This document shows, piece by piece, positions 6,358-16,244 of a stretch of 17,591 bases of DNA. Numbering within the stretch: the stretch's first letter is position 1; the number at the start of each line of letters is the position of its first letter. Both the position numbers and the translations under genes were made by a program. The stretch comes from CAWEHT01 sp963808455 (GTDB lineage Bacteria > Chloroflexota > Anaerolineae > CG2-30-64-16), in NCBI GenBank assembly GCA_963808455.1, contig CAWEHT010000113.1, positions 1 through 17,591 of the forward strand, in the 5' to 3' direction. The notes under the pieces were generated by a model. That model saw only the letters and a list, made by a program, of their open reading frames with translations, was not told the DNA's origin and did no database searches.

Positions 6358-6392
6358 TCCTCGTGCACCAGATGCCTGGACAGCGTCCGGGC

Positions 6393-6416
6393 GAAGGACA
6401 GGATATCCTGTCCTTC
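6393..6416 (+). terminator. 24-bp perfect palindrome before ppdK (terminator/attenuator or operator)
   Basis: GAAGGACAGG at 6393-6402 pairs with CCTGTCCTTC at 6407-6416 around ATAT, and a pyrimidine run TTCTCTCTC follows. It lies 35 nt after the stop of the Cys-rich protein gene and 31 nt before the dikinase start. Read as RNA it is a stable hairpin with a U-rich tail, suggesting termination or attenuation; as DNA it could be a dimeric-repressor operator. Confidence 0.5.
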
Positions 6417-6447
6417 TTCTCTCTCAGCAGGAGGTACCGTTTTTGCC

Positions 6448-9199
6448 ATGGCTAAGAAATGGGTATATCTCTTTCGTGAGGTAGACGAGGCCGAAAAGTA
6501 TGTCGGCGGCGCCTGGGACGATGTGCGTGCCCTGTTGGGCGGCAAGGGCGCCAACCTGGCCGAAATGACGCGCATCAAACTGCCGGTTCCGCCCGGCTTC
6601 ACCGTCACCACCGAGGCTTGCAACGCCTACCTGAGCGGCGGCAGCAAGTTCCCGGAGGGGATGTGGGACCAGGAACTGGCGGCGCTGAGCGTCATCGAGA
6701 AGGATACCGGCAAGAAGTTCGGCGACATGGCCAATCCTCTGCTCGTATCCTGCCGCTCGGGCGCCAAGTTCTCCATGCCGGGCATGATGGATACCGTGCT
6801 GAACATCGGCCTCAATGACGAGACCGTGATAGGGTTGGCCAAGCTTACCGAAAACCCCCGCTTCGCCTGGGATGCTTACCGCCGCCTAGTCCAGGGCTTT
6901 GGGGCAGTGGTGCTGGATATCTCCGACGAGGCTTTCGAGGCCGCCCTGGACGGCCTGAAACAGCGCGCCGGTGCCAAGGAAGACGTCAACCTGACAACGG
7001 AGCAGCTGAAGGAGCTTGTGGGCCAGTACAAAGCCATCGTCCGCCAGTACAAGAACATCGATTTCCCGCAGCAGCCCATCGAACAGCTGCGGCTGGCAAC
7101 CGAGGCCGTGTTCAAGAGCTGGAACGGCAAGCGCGCCGTAGACTACCGCAACCACGAGAGAGATCCCTCACGACCTGGGCACGGCCGTCAGCATCGTGAC
7201 CATGGTGTTTGGGAATATGGGCAACACTTCGGGCACGGGTGTGGCTTTCACGCGCGACCCCAGCACGGGCGAGAAAAAGGTGTACGGCGAATACCTGTTG
7301 AACGCACAGGGGGAAGATGTGGTCGCCGGCATCCGCACGCCCAAGAAGGTCGAAGTGATGGCCACGGAGCTGCCCGAGGCCAACGAGCGCTTCCTGGAAA
7401 TCTGCGAGATCCTTGAAAAGCACTACAAGGATATGCAGGACATGGAATTCACCATCGAGCGTGGCCGGCTCTGGATGCTGCAGACGCGCAACGGGAAACG
7501 CACGGCGGCCGCAGCCATCAAGATCGCGGTCGATATGGCCAATGAAGGGCTGATCGGCCAGCGCGAGGCGATCATCCGCGTCACGCCGGAGCAGGTCAAT
7601 ACGCTGCTGCACCCGCAGTTCGATGCCGACGCGAAGAAGCGGGCTGCTGCCGAGGGCAAGTTCCTGGCGAAGGGCGTCAACGCCTCGCCGGGCGCCGCCG
7701 TGGGCCAGGTGTACTTCGACGCCGACCTGGCAGAAGCAAAGGCCAAGGAAGGCCAGGACGTCGTGATGGCCCGCCCGTTCACTAAGCCCGACGACGTGCA
7801 CGGTATGATCGCCGCTAAAGGCATCCTCACGAGCGAAGGTGGCGCCACCAGCCACACGGCTGTGGTGGCACGCCAGTTCGGCAAGCCTTGCGTGGTCGGC
7901 GCCAGCGCCCTGCATATCGACCTGGAAGGCCGCACGATGAGCGCCGATAGCGTCACCGTCAAGGAAGGCGAGTGGATCAGCGTCAACGGCGGCAGCGGCG
8001 AGGCCTTCGTGGGCAAAATCCCGACCGTCGCGCCCAAGTTCGAGGAACAGCAGGACCTGGTGACCCTTCTCGCCTGGGCAGACGATATCTCTGCCACGCC
8101 CGGCAGCCGGAGCGGCGAGAACCACGCCCCGACGCGCGGCCTGCAGGTGTGGGCCAACGCTGACTATCCCCGCGACGCTCAACGAGCGCGTGCGTTCGGG
8201 GCGCTCGGCATCGGGCTGTGCCGCACCGAGCACATGTTCTTCGAAACCTCCCGCCTGCCCATCGTGCAGCGCATGATCCTGAGCAAGTCCAGCGAGGCGC
8301 GCACGGCGGCCCTGAACGAGCTGCTACCCTTCCAGCGCAGCGATTTCGACGGCCTCTTTGAGGCCATGACCGGCCTGCCGGTGATCATCCGCCTGATCGA
8401 TCCGCCGCTGCACGAGTTCCTGCCCAGCGAGGAGAACTTGCTGGTCGAGGTGACCAAGATGAAGTGCCGCGGGGAGACCGCGGGGCTGGCGGAAAAGGAA
8501 ACGATGCTGGCGGCGGTGCAGGGCCTGCATGAGTCCAATCCCATGATGGGCCTGCGCGGCATTCGGCTGAGTATTGTCATGCCTGAGATCGTCGAGATGC
8601 AGGTCGCGCGCTATCTTCGAGGCTGCGTGCGACGTCAAGCTGCGGGGGCTCGACCCACACGTCGAGGTGATGATCCCGCTTACCGGGCACGTCAACGAGC
8701 TGCGCCTGATGCAGCCAAAGCTGGAGCGCATCGCCAAGCAGGTCGTGGGCGAGAAGAAAACCCAGGTCGATTACAAGTTCGGCACCATGATCGAGATCCC
8801 CGCGCGGCCTTGACGGCCGGCGAGATCGCCAGCCTGGCCGAGTTTTTCAGCTTCGGCACCAATGACCTGACGCAGATGACTTACGGCTACAGCCGCGACG
8901 ACGCCGAGCGCAACTTCCTGTTGAAGTACGTCGAGGACAAGATCCTGCCCTTCAATCCCTTCCAGACCATCGACCGTGAGGGCGTGGGCCGGCTGATGGC
9001 GATGTGCGTTACAGAGGGCCGCAAGTCGCGCCCAAGCCTGGAAGTGGGTATCTGCGGAGAGCATGGCGGCGATCCCTCTTCGGTCGAGTGGTGCCACTTG
9101 ATCGGCAATAATTACGTCAGCTGCTCCCCCTTCCGCGTGCCCGTCGCCCGGCTGGCCGCGGGCCAGGCCGCCGTGATGCACGCGCCCGCAGGGTGGTGA
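6448..9199 (+). CDS. ppdK: Pyruvate, phosphate dikinase, three frameshifts
   Basis: Interconverts pyruvate, ATP and phosphate with phosphoenolpyruvate, AMP and pyrophosphate, linking glycolysis and gluconeogenesis in the cytoplasm. The N-terminal nucleotide domain shows GGKGANLAEM, PVPPGFTVTTEAC, CRSGAKFSMPGMMDTVLNIG and, after a frame change, MVFGNMGNTSGTGVAFTRDP. The swivelling domain has GGATSHTAVVAR with the phosphorylated His near residue 465. The C-terminal barrel has GIGLCRTEHMFF, NPMMGLRGIRL, FFSFGTNDLTQMTYGYSRDD and GICGEHGGDP with the catalytic Cys near residue 868. The frame breaks at ~7158 (extra base), ~8607 (extra base, restoring MQVRAIFEAACDVK) and 8798-8801 (a C lost from a C-run, restoring IEIPRAALTAGEIA). 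Repaired length is about 916 residues, normal for the family. All domains and catalytic residues survive, so sequencing error is likelier than pseudogenisation. AGGAGGT lies 12 nt before the ATG. Confidence 0.92.
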
Positions 9200-9298
9200 G
9201 TAACGTCGCGCAGGATACCCTGTCACGGCTCGCGGAGATCGCAGGACGGGGATCAACGATAGGACATAAGGGCCCTTCGAACGGGCATCCTCAGAAAG

Positions 9299-9330
9299 AA
9301 GGCCCGGTCCCGCCGGCGGGACCGGGCCTT
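9299..9330 (+). terminator. Rho-independent terminator after ppdK
   Basis: A 32-nt perfect palindrome (AAGGCCCGG... mirrored to ...CCGGGCCTT, centre at 9314/9315) followed by TGTCTCT. It lies about 100 nt past the ppdK stop. The stem is symmetrical, so it would act on either strand, but only the plus-strand gene upstream needs it. Confidence 0.85.
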
Positions 9331-9438
9331 TGTCTCTGCACGCAGCCGGCCACAGGTTGGCTGCATGCCCCTTTTGCTGCGCCGCCGGCGCGCTCCACAG
9401 CGACCTCTGGCCGAATCAGGGGCCACAAACTGATTGTT

Positions 9439-9468
9439 TTGACACGTTACCCGCGTACCGGTTATAAT
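9439..9468 (+). promoter_or_regulatory. Consensus sigma-70 promoter of dnaG-rpoD
   Basis: TTGACA (9439-9444) and TATAAT (9463-9468), both exact consensus, are separated by 18 nt. Transcription should begin near 9475, leaving a leader of about 40 nt before dnaG. The intergenic region 9200-9514 otherwise holds only the ppdK terminator. Confidence 0.88.
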
Positions 9469-9514
9469 TCAAACGCGTAATGTCAGCATTTGCAGAGCCA
9501 GTGTCCGGCAGCCC

Positions 9515-11518
9515 ATGAGTGTAACAGACGAGATTAGAGAGCGGCTGGACATCGTCGAGGTGGTCTCGCGCTACGTCCAGCTCAAGAAGGCGGGGCACAA
9601 TTTCCAGGGGCTGTGTCCTTTCCATAGTGAGAAGACGCCTTCTTTTGTGGTGTTTCCCGACACCCAGAGCTGGCACTGTTTTGGGGCGTGCGGCACCGGT
9701 GGCGACATCTTTACCTTTATCGAGAAACGCGAACGCCTCGATTTCGCTGAGGCGCTCAAACTCTTGGCCGCTCAGGCAGGCGTCGAGCTACAGGCCCGCG
9801 AGGGGCCGGCCCCGGCCGCCGAGCGGCACCTCGAACGGCTGCGCGAGCTCTTGGCCGGCATGGCCGGCTACTACCATCACCTGTTGAGACACGCTGATGA
9901 GGCTGCCGTCGCCCACGCGTACCTGGAGCGACGCGGCCTGACAATCGAGACCTGGGAAAGATGGCAGCTCGGCTACGCCAGCGACAGCTGGACCGGGGCC
10001 AAAGAGCACCTGGGCCGGAGCGGTTACAGCCTGGACGAGGGGATTGCTGCCGGACTCTTGATCCAGCGCGAGGATGGCAGCGGTTGCTACAGATCGTTTT
10101 CGTGGCCGCCTGATGATCCCAATTCGCGATATCCAGGGCCGGACGGCCGGCTTCGGGGCCCGGATCCTCAGGGAGGACCCGGATCATCCCCAGCCGAAGT
10201 ACATTAACTCGCCCGATACAGCTCTGTTTGACAAAGGCACTATGTTGTTCGGATTCGATATGGCCCGCAAGGCGATCCGGGAGGCGGATCTCGCGGTGCT
10301 GGTCGAAGGTTACATGGACGTGCTGATGTCACACCAGGTGGGCGTCCAGAACGTGGTCGCCGGCATGGGCACTGCCTTGACTGAGGCGCAGTTAGGCCTG
10401 CTGAAGCGTTGCAGCCGCAACATTACCCTGGCGCTTGATCCAGACGCGGCCGGCGTGCACGCGGCCATGCGGGGATTGCAGACAGCACGTGAGACGCTGG
10501 ACCGTGAATGGGAAACGGTGCCGGACCCGCGCGGCCTGATTCGCCTGGAGAGCCGGTTGCGGACGCAGCTGCGAATCGCCTCGCTGCCGGACGGTCTTGA
10601 CCCGGACGAATTGGCCCGGCAGGACCGGGAGCGCTGGCTGCGGGTCATCTCCGAAGCGCAGCCGGTCGTGGAATATTACCTGGCTGCGGCGAGCCGGGAA
10701 GAGGACCTGAGCAGCGCGCAGGGCAAGGCCAAGCTGGTGGCCCGCATGGCGCCGCTGATCAGCGACGTAGCCAACCCAGTCGAGCGCGAGCATCACATCC
10801 AGCGCCTGGCCCGGCTGATCCAGACCGATGAGCGGCTGATCGCCTCTCAAGTGCAGGCAGTAGCGCGTGAGCGCGACGGGCCGAAAGGCGAGCGGCGCGC
10901 GGCAGGGGCGACGTCGAACGTACCTGGCAGGCGGGACGGCCTCGTAACGCCACCAGATGAGGCCCGGTCCGGTGGGGCAGCGGCCCAACCGGTGCGCTCG
11001 GCGCTCTTCGGCCTGGAAGAGCATATTCTCGGGAATTTCCTGGCGAGGCCCGAGTTGCTGGCCCACGTCAATGCCGATCTGATCGGCCTTACCAACTCGC
11101 CCCTGGCCGGCGAAGATTTCGTCGGGGGCGAGAACCGCGCGATCCTGGCTGCGTTGGCGGCGACAGCCCAACCCGAGGGTGAAGAACAGCTCGCCAAGGC
11201 CCTCGACCAGCTGCCCCAGGTGGTCCAAGAACGTTGCCTGGCCCTGGTCGAGCGTATCAAGCGCGGACCCAACCTGTCCGACGCAAAACTGCTCAAGGAG
11301 CTCTGCGATGCGGCCCTCCGGCTGCGCCGCCGCAACCTTGACCAATCGATACGCAGGTTGCAATTCTTGATACAGGAATGTGAGGCGTCCGGCGCAGATG
11401 AACAGCTGCAAGAATACAAAGCCTTGATGGACACCTACATACCGCAAGAAAACCGCCTGCAGAAACTGTTATACGCCAGGACCATGGTCGGATCGATCAA
11501 CAAAGACAACGGGACCTT

Positions 11519-11522
<4 letters not shown>
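9515..11522 (+). CDS. dnaG: DNA primase DnaG, one frameshift near 10091
   Basis: Synthesises the RNA primers for lagging-strand DNA replication. The N-terminal zinc-binding domain has LCPFHSEKTPSFVV and WHCFGACGTGGDIFTF (Cys34, His37, Cys55, Cys59; the last pair spaced by three residues rather than the more usual two). The core then gives FRGRLMIPIRDIQGRTAGFG and KYINSPDTALFDKG. The TOPRIM centre has VLVEGYMDVL and LALDPDAAG, carrying the catalytic Glu and Asp pair. The last ~170 residues form a poorly conserved C-terminal domain that would contact the helicase. An extra A near 10091 breaks the frame; removing it joins DGSGCYDRFRGRLM and gives about 668 residues. The gene follows a perfect promoter and its TGA overlaps the rpoD ATG (ATGA, 11519-11522), the familiar macromolecular-synthesis operon pairing. 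No strong ribosome binding site precedes ATG 9515. Confidence 0.93.
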
Positions 11523-12965
<1,443 letters not shown>

Positions 12966-12975
12966 CCCGGTCGAT

Positions 12976-13003
12976 TTGACGAATCAGTCCTCCTCGCTAT
13001 AAT
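12976..13003 (+). promoter_or_regulatory. Promoter of the tRNA-Asn gene
   Basis: TTGACG (12976-12981) and TATAAT (12998-13003) with a 16-nt spacer. Initiation near 13010 would leave a leader of about 15 nt before the tRNA. It starts only 11 nt after the rpoD stop. Confidence 0.82.
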
Positions 13004-13025
13004 GGCTTTGTAAGCAGTTGAACAT

Positions 13026-13101
13026 TCCTCGGTAGCTCAATTGGCAGAGCAAGCGGCTGTTAACCGCAAGGTTGTAGGTTCGAGTCCTACCCGAGGAGCC
13101 A
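13026..13101 (+). tRNA. tRNA-Asn (anticodon GTT), CCA encoded
   Basis: The acceptor arms TCCTCGG (13026-13032) and CCGAGGA (13091-13097) pair fully, followed by G and an encoded CCA. The D arm is GCTC-AATTGGCA-GAGC. The anticodon loop CTGTTAA carries GTT at 13059-13061, flanked by GCGG/CCGC. The T arm is GTAGG-TTCGAGT-CCTAC. The pair closing the anticodon stem is an A-A mismatch (13052/13068). It reads Asn codons AAC and AAU. A short AGGGC-TGGT-GCCCT hairpin at 13106-13119 may end the transcript. Confidence 0.96.
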
Positions 13102-13543
13102 CGCCAGGGCTGGTGCCCTTCCTCTCGGGTGTCACAACACATGGCGGCAGAACCCCACGCCCCCCCCCACGGGCTTTCCTGATAAGCTGCTTCCTGAGCC
13201 ACGGGCAATCACTCCCAGGTTGGTACGCATTGACAACTCGCAAGGCATCCGCAGCCCACGGACCCTGCTCGAACAAAGCGGCATCCACGGCGAGGTCGAT
13301 CTACCGGTGGGCTACGGCGAGCTCACGATGCGCGCCAGGCCCACCGATCCACGCGAGGGCCGGGGCGAGATATTCCGCCAAGACACCGCCCAGCAACCAC
13401 CTGCCCCGCCCGAGCCTGACTGGCCGCTCACGAGTGTGGGGCGGGAAGAACGGACCTGGTAGGGGTGGATAAACTTCCTTGGTCCAAGGCCGGCAAGCGC
13501 ACCGGACAACCGCGGTCCGCTTGCGGCAGTCTGGAGCCTTGCT
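13102..13543. other. Region between tRNA-Asn and the RsmI-like gene
   Basis: Holds a weak hairpin right after the tRNA (13106-13119), a C-homopolymer at 13159-13168, the MazE/AbrB-like frame (13220-13462) and a perfect 13-nt inverted repeat CCTTGGTCCAAGG at 13477-13489. The last could be an operator or terminator stem. Other open frames crossing the tRNA are artefacts. Confidence 0.5.
13220..13462 (+). CDS. MazE/AbrB-type antitoxin-like protein, probably decayed
   Basis: Eighty codons from a TTG: VRIDNSQGIRSPRTLLEQSG, then EVDLPVGYGELTMRARP, then DPREGRGEIFRQ, ending WPLTSVGREERTW. The pattern VRIxNSQGIRxPRxLLEQ is the swapped-hairpin AbrB DNA-binding fold of MazE-type antitoxins, and the REGRGEIFR stretch plus the Trp-rich end match the usual C-terminal part. 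Two consensus positions are altered: Asp for Gly in IGNS, and Ser for Ile in RIPK. The usual first few residues (MKxRL) are missing, and no ribosome binding site precedes the TTG. The upstream C-run may hide an indel. No toxin gene (MazF/PemK) follows; the next gene is the methyltransferase at 13544. It could be a solitary transcription regulator or a remnant. Confidence 0.5.
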   Translation: MVRIDNSQGIRSPRTLLEQSGIHGEVDLPVGYGELTMRARPTDPREGRGEIFRQDTAQQPPAPPEPDWPLTSVGREERTW

Positions 13544-14329
13544 TTGAGCGCAGATAGCGGCAAACTCTTCGTCGTGGCCGTGCCGATCGGCAACCTCGAC
13601 GACATCACCATGCGGGCCACGGCGGTGCTGCGCGGGGTCGACGCCGTGATCTGCGAGGAGTTGCGGGCCGGCAGCACCCTCCTCAAGGCGCTCGGCATCG
13701 AGCGCCCCCTGGTGGCTCTGAACGAACACAACGAGCGCACGGAATCGGCGCTGATCCTGGCACGCCTGCAGCAGGGCCAGTCGCTGGCCTTGATTTCTGA
13801 TTGCGGGACGCCCGTCTTCGCAGACCCGGGGCGCTACCTGCTGGCGGTGCTGCGCAGCGCGGGCATCACCATCGTGCCGGTGCCGGGCCCGTCCTCGCTG
13901 ATGGCGGCGCTGTCGGTCTGCGATTTCGCGCTGGGGCACTTCGTATTCGGCGGTTTCCTCGGGCGGGCGCCGGAAGAGCGTCGCCGAGAGCTGGAGGCAT
14001 TGCGCAGACTGGGCCTCCCTGTCGTGCTGATGGACGCGCCTTACCGGATGATGACGCTGCTGCAAGAGGTGACACGGGTCTTTGGGGCCGAACAAGAGGT
14101 GCTGCTGGCCTGCGACATGACTTTGCCGGACGAGCGCATCTATCGGGGCACGCTGGCGAAAGTGACTCAGGACGCGGGCAATCGCAAGGCCGAGTTCGTG
14201 CTGATCGTCGCCGGCCCCCCGCGAGGGCAAAGGGAGACGAAACTTCCGCTCGAGCTTAGGCCAGGAACCAGCGCTCCTCGACCGCGTTGCCCCCGCCAAA
14301 GGCATTGGCGTCAGGATGAGGCAGGGTAA
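13544..14329 (+). CDS. rsmI: RsmI-like 16S rRNA (cytidine-2'-O)-methyltransferase / tetrapyrrole-methylase family
   Basis: RsmI uses AdoMet to 2'-O-methylate C1402 of 16S rRNA. Seen: LFVVAVPIGNLDDITMRA at the N-terminus, ALNEHNERTE, LALISDCGTPVFADPG, ITIVPVPGPSSLMAALSVCD, FVFGGFLGR, and AEFVLIVAG near the end, in the order expected. The usual AEDTRxT motif is replaced by CEELRAGSTLLKALGI, so this is a divergent branch and the exact target is not certain. The start is TTG 13544, supported by GGAG at 13533-13536, 7 nt upstream. The conserved part ends near residue 225; the last ~30 Arg/Pro-rich residues run antisense into the kinase gene (74-bp overlap). A TAG in another frame at 14257-14259 would end the protein where family members usually stop, so an indel near 14230 may have lengthened it. 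Confidence 0.75.
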   Translation: MSADSGKLFVVAVPIGNLDDITMRATAVLRGVDAVICEELRAGSTLLKALGIERPLVALNEHNERTESALILARLQQGQSLALISDCGTPVFADPGRYLLAVLRSAGITIVPVPGPSSLMAALSVCDFALGHFVFGGFLGRAPEERRRELEALRRLGLPVVLMDAPYRMMTLLQEVTRVFGAEQEVLLACDMTLPDERIYRGTLAKVTQDAGNRKAEFVLIVAGPPRGQRETKLPLELRPGTSAPRPRCPRQRHWRQDEAG

Positions 14330-15416
14330 GGTGCACGCGGGTGCCCACGCCTAGCTGGCTGTCGGCCCACATGCGGCCCTGATGCAGCTGGATGAGGCCA
14401 CGCGCCACCGTCAGGCCCAGGCCGATGCCCTGCTGCTCCTGGCTGGCACGATCCACCTGTACGAAAGGATCGAAAATCCGCGCCAGCTGCTCCTCGGCGA
14501 TGCCGACGCCGTTGTCGCTCACAACGATCTCCACATCGGCCCCGCGTTCTCGGGCAGACAGCTCGACGAAAGGAGACACTTCGGGCCGCGAGAACTTGAT
14601 CCCGTTATGCACGATGCGGACCATGGCATCGGCAAAGAAGCGAGGCGCCAGCACGACCGGCATGACGGGGGCCTCGGGAGGCGACAAGGTCAGTCTGACG
14701 CCCTTCTGGCTGGCCTCAGGGATCATGCGCTCGATCACGTCCTCGAGGTGCGGCAGCAGATCTTCGGAGGGGTGCACCGTCAGCCGAAATTCTTCCTTGA
14801 TCTGATCGGTATCGAGCATGACCATCAGCACCGCGTCCTCGATCAGGCGGTTCAAGCGGTCGCTGCCTGACTTGATACTCTGCAACGATGCCACCAGCTC
14901 GTCGGGTCCCATACTGCCGACACCGCCAAGCAGCAGCTCGGTGTACCCCTGGATCCACGTCAACGGGGTGCGCAGCTCGTGGCCCAGGACGCGCGTCACC
15001 GAACGCTTCAGGTTTTCCATGTCGGCCATCGCGGCTTGCTGGACCGAACGCGCCCGTGCGAGCTTGGACTCCACGGTGGCCACCAAATTGGCGCGGTCGT
15101 AGGGCTTGACCAGATAGTCGTCGGCCCCCATGCGCTTGCCCAGGTAGATGTCCTCTTCCTGGCTGCGCGCAGTCAGAAAGATAAAGGGAATGAACACCCA
15201 AGCTGGATTGGCGCGGACGGCCTGGTAGAATTGAAAACCGTCCATCAGCGGCATCATGACGTCCGAGATGATCAGGTCCGGTTTGACACGAGACAGCAGG
15301 GCCAGTCCCTCCGCTCCGTCGCCCGCCACGCGTACCTCGTGTCCGGCCAATTCCAGAACGTCCCGGATGCCATCGGCCATCACTGGATTGTCCTCAACCA
15401 CGAGAATTGATGCCAT
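14256..15416 (-). CDS. Response regulator-histidine kinase (REC-HisKA-HATPase)
   Basis: A 386-residue soluble signalling protein. The receiver domain (1-120) has ILVVEDN, phospho-accepting Asp52 in ISDVMMPLMDG, Thr82 and Lys104 in VKPYD. A helical linker leads to the HisKA domain with LGHELRTPLTWIQGY (His146). The ATPase domain has the N-box IVHNGIKFS, the G1 box DNGVGI, an F-box-like IFDPF and the G2 box GIGLGLTVARG. No transmembrane segment or sensor domain is present, so input probably comes by phosphotransfer to the N-terminal receiver, and the kinase then passes it on; no partner regulator is in view. It is the last gene of a minus-strand run, starting 21 nt after the thioredoxin stop with GGAGG just before the ATG. 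Its final ~20 residues lie beyond the conserved domain and overlap rsmI tail to tail. Confidence 0.9.
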   Translation of the reverse strand: MASILVVEDNPVMADGIRDVLELAGHEVRVAGDGAEGLALLSRVKPDLIISDVMMPLMDGFQFYQAVRANPAWVFIPFIFLTARSQEEDIYLGKRMGADDYLVKPYDRANLVATVESKLARARSVQQAAMADMENLKRSVTRVLGHELRTPLTWIQGYTELLLGGVGSMGPDELVASLQSIKSGSDRLNRLIEDAVLMVMLDTDQIKEEFRLTVHPSEDLLPHLEDVIERMIPEASQKGVRLTLSPPEAPVMPVVLAPRFFADAMVRIVHNGIKFSRPEVSPFVELSARERGADVEIVVSDNGVGIAEEQLARIFDPFVQVDRASQEQQGIGLGLTVARGLIQLHQGRMWADSQLGVGTRVHLTLPHPDANAFGGGNAVEERWFLA

Positions 15417-15437
15417 CTTCCTCCACCCTCGTTTCGC

Positions 15438-16244
15438 TCAGCTCTCTGACGGCGGCAGCTGTTGCGCCAGGTGCCGGCGCAAGACAGGCCCCGGTTGTGC
15501 GCCAATCATGCGGTCCACTATCCGGCCATCGCGAAAAATGAGCAGAGTCGGGATGCTCATGATGCCATAACGCGCGGCGACGTTGGGGTTCTCGTCCACG
15601 TTCAGTTTGGCGACTACGGCCCTGCCGGCGTAGGTATGCGCCAGGTCCTCGACGATCGGAGCTACCAGGCGGCAAGGGCCGCACCAGACCGCCCAGAAAT
15701 CAACCAGAACGGGCAAGGCGGTGGTTGAGATCACCTGATCGAAGTTGCTGTCAGTCAGGACGGCCACTTGTCCCGCCGGCGTGCCCGGGCCGCCGGCATG
15801 ATCGGCATGAGAGGAAGGCCGGTATGAGCCTGCTGCGCCCGTGGCCGCTGCGCCGGCTGCGGCATCTGCCGGCAACGGGATGCTGGGCCCCGAGGGGACA
15901 GGGGGCCGGGCGCCCTGGCCGGCAAGGTGATCTGCCCAGGCGGCGAGGTCGGCCTCGCCCACGGCGCCGCGTGCCGTGGCGACCGGCTGGCCCCCTCTGG
16001 CGAAAACGATAGTGGGCAGGGCCTCGACGTGGTAACGCGCCAGAAGCTCGGGCTCATCCCTGCCTTCGACCTTCACGACCAGCACCCGGCCCGCATGGGT
16101 GCGAGCCAGATGGTCGAGCGCCGGCATGAGTTGATCGCAAGGCGCGGAGTTGCGGCCCCAAAAGACCAGGAGCACAGGCAGGCCGGCATTCAGCACCCGC
16201 CCGAGGTTGCTCGCATTCGTATGAATTGGCGCATCAATCGGCAT
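15438..16244 (-). CDS. Tandem thioredoxin-domain protein (degenerate first domain, canonical second)
   Basis: A 268-residue protein with two thioredoxin folds. The first (residues ~10-107) has VLLVFWGRNSAPCDQLMPAL, where the usual WCxPC has become RNSAPC, leaving a single Cys36, and keeps the cis-proline LPT (76-78). A Gly/Ala/Pro-rich linker (~108-158) follows. The second (160-268) has VLVDFWAVWCGPCRLVAPIV with Cys188 and Cys191, KLNVDENPNVAARYGIMSIP and a final amphipathic helix. The second half should act as a dithiol reductase; the first may hold clients through one cysteine or be structural. No signal peptide is seen, so it is probably cytoplasmic. ATG 16244 is chosen because GGAG lies 8 nt upstream; a start at 16259 is in frame but less well placed. 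It overlaps the upstream membrane gene by 11 bp. Confidence 0.88.
   Translation of the reverse strand: MPIDAPIHTNASNLGRVLNAGLPVLLVFWGRNSAPCDQLMPALDHLARTHAGRVLVVKVEGRDEPELLARYHVEALPTIVFARGGQPVATARGAVGEADLAAWADHLAGQGARPPVPSGPSIPLPADAAAGAAATGAAGSYRPSSHADHAGGPGTPAGQVAVLTDSNFDQVISTTALPVLVDFWAVWCGPCRLVAPIVEDLAHTYAGRAVVAKLNVDENPNVAARYGIMSIPTLLIFRDGRIVDRMIGAQPGPVLRRHLAQQLPPSES

Noticed and set aside
7112..8233. 373-codon open frame on the minus strand across ppdK
   Set aside because: It is antisense to strongly conserved dikinase motifs and its His/Arg/Ala-rich product is the usual by-product of GC-rich codon bias.
10392..11447. 351-codon minus-strand frame across dnaG
   Set aside because: Antisense shadow of the primase; no domain pattern.
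12984..13288. Minus-strand frames reading RVGLEPTTLRLTAACSAN and GRTRTYNLAVNSRLLCQLSY
   Set aside because: These are the well-known spurious translations of the reverse strand of a tRNA gene, here tRNA-Asn.
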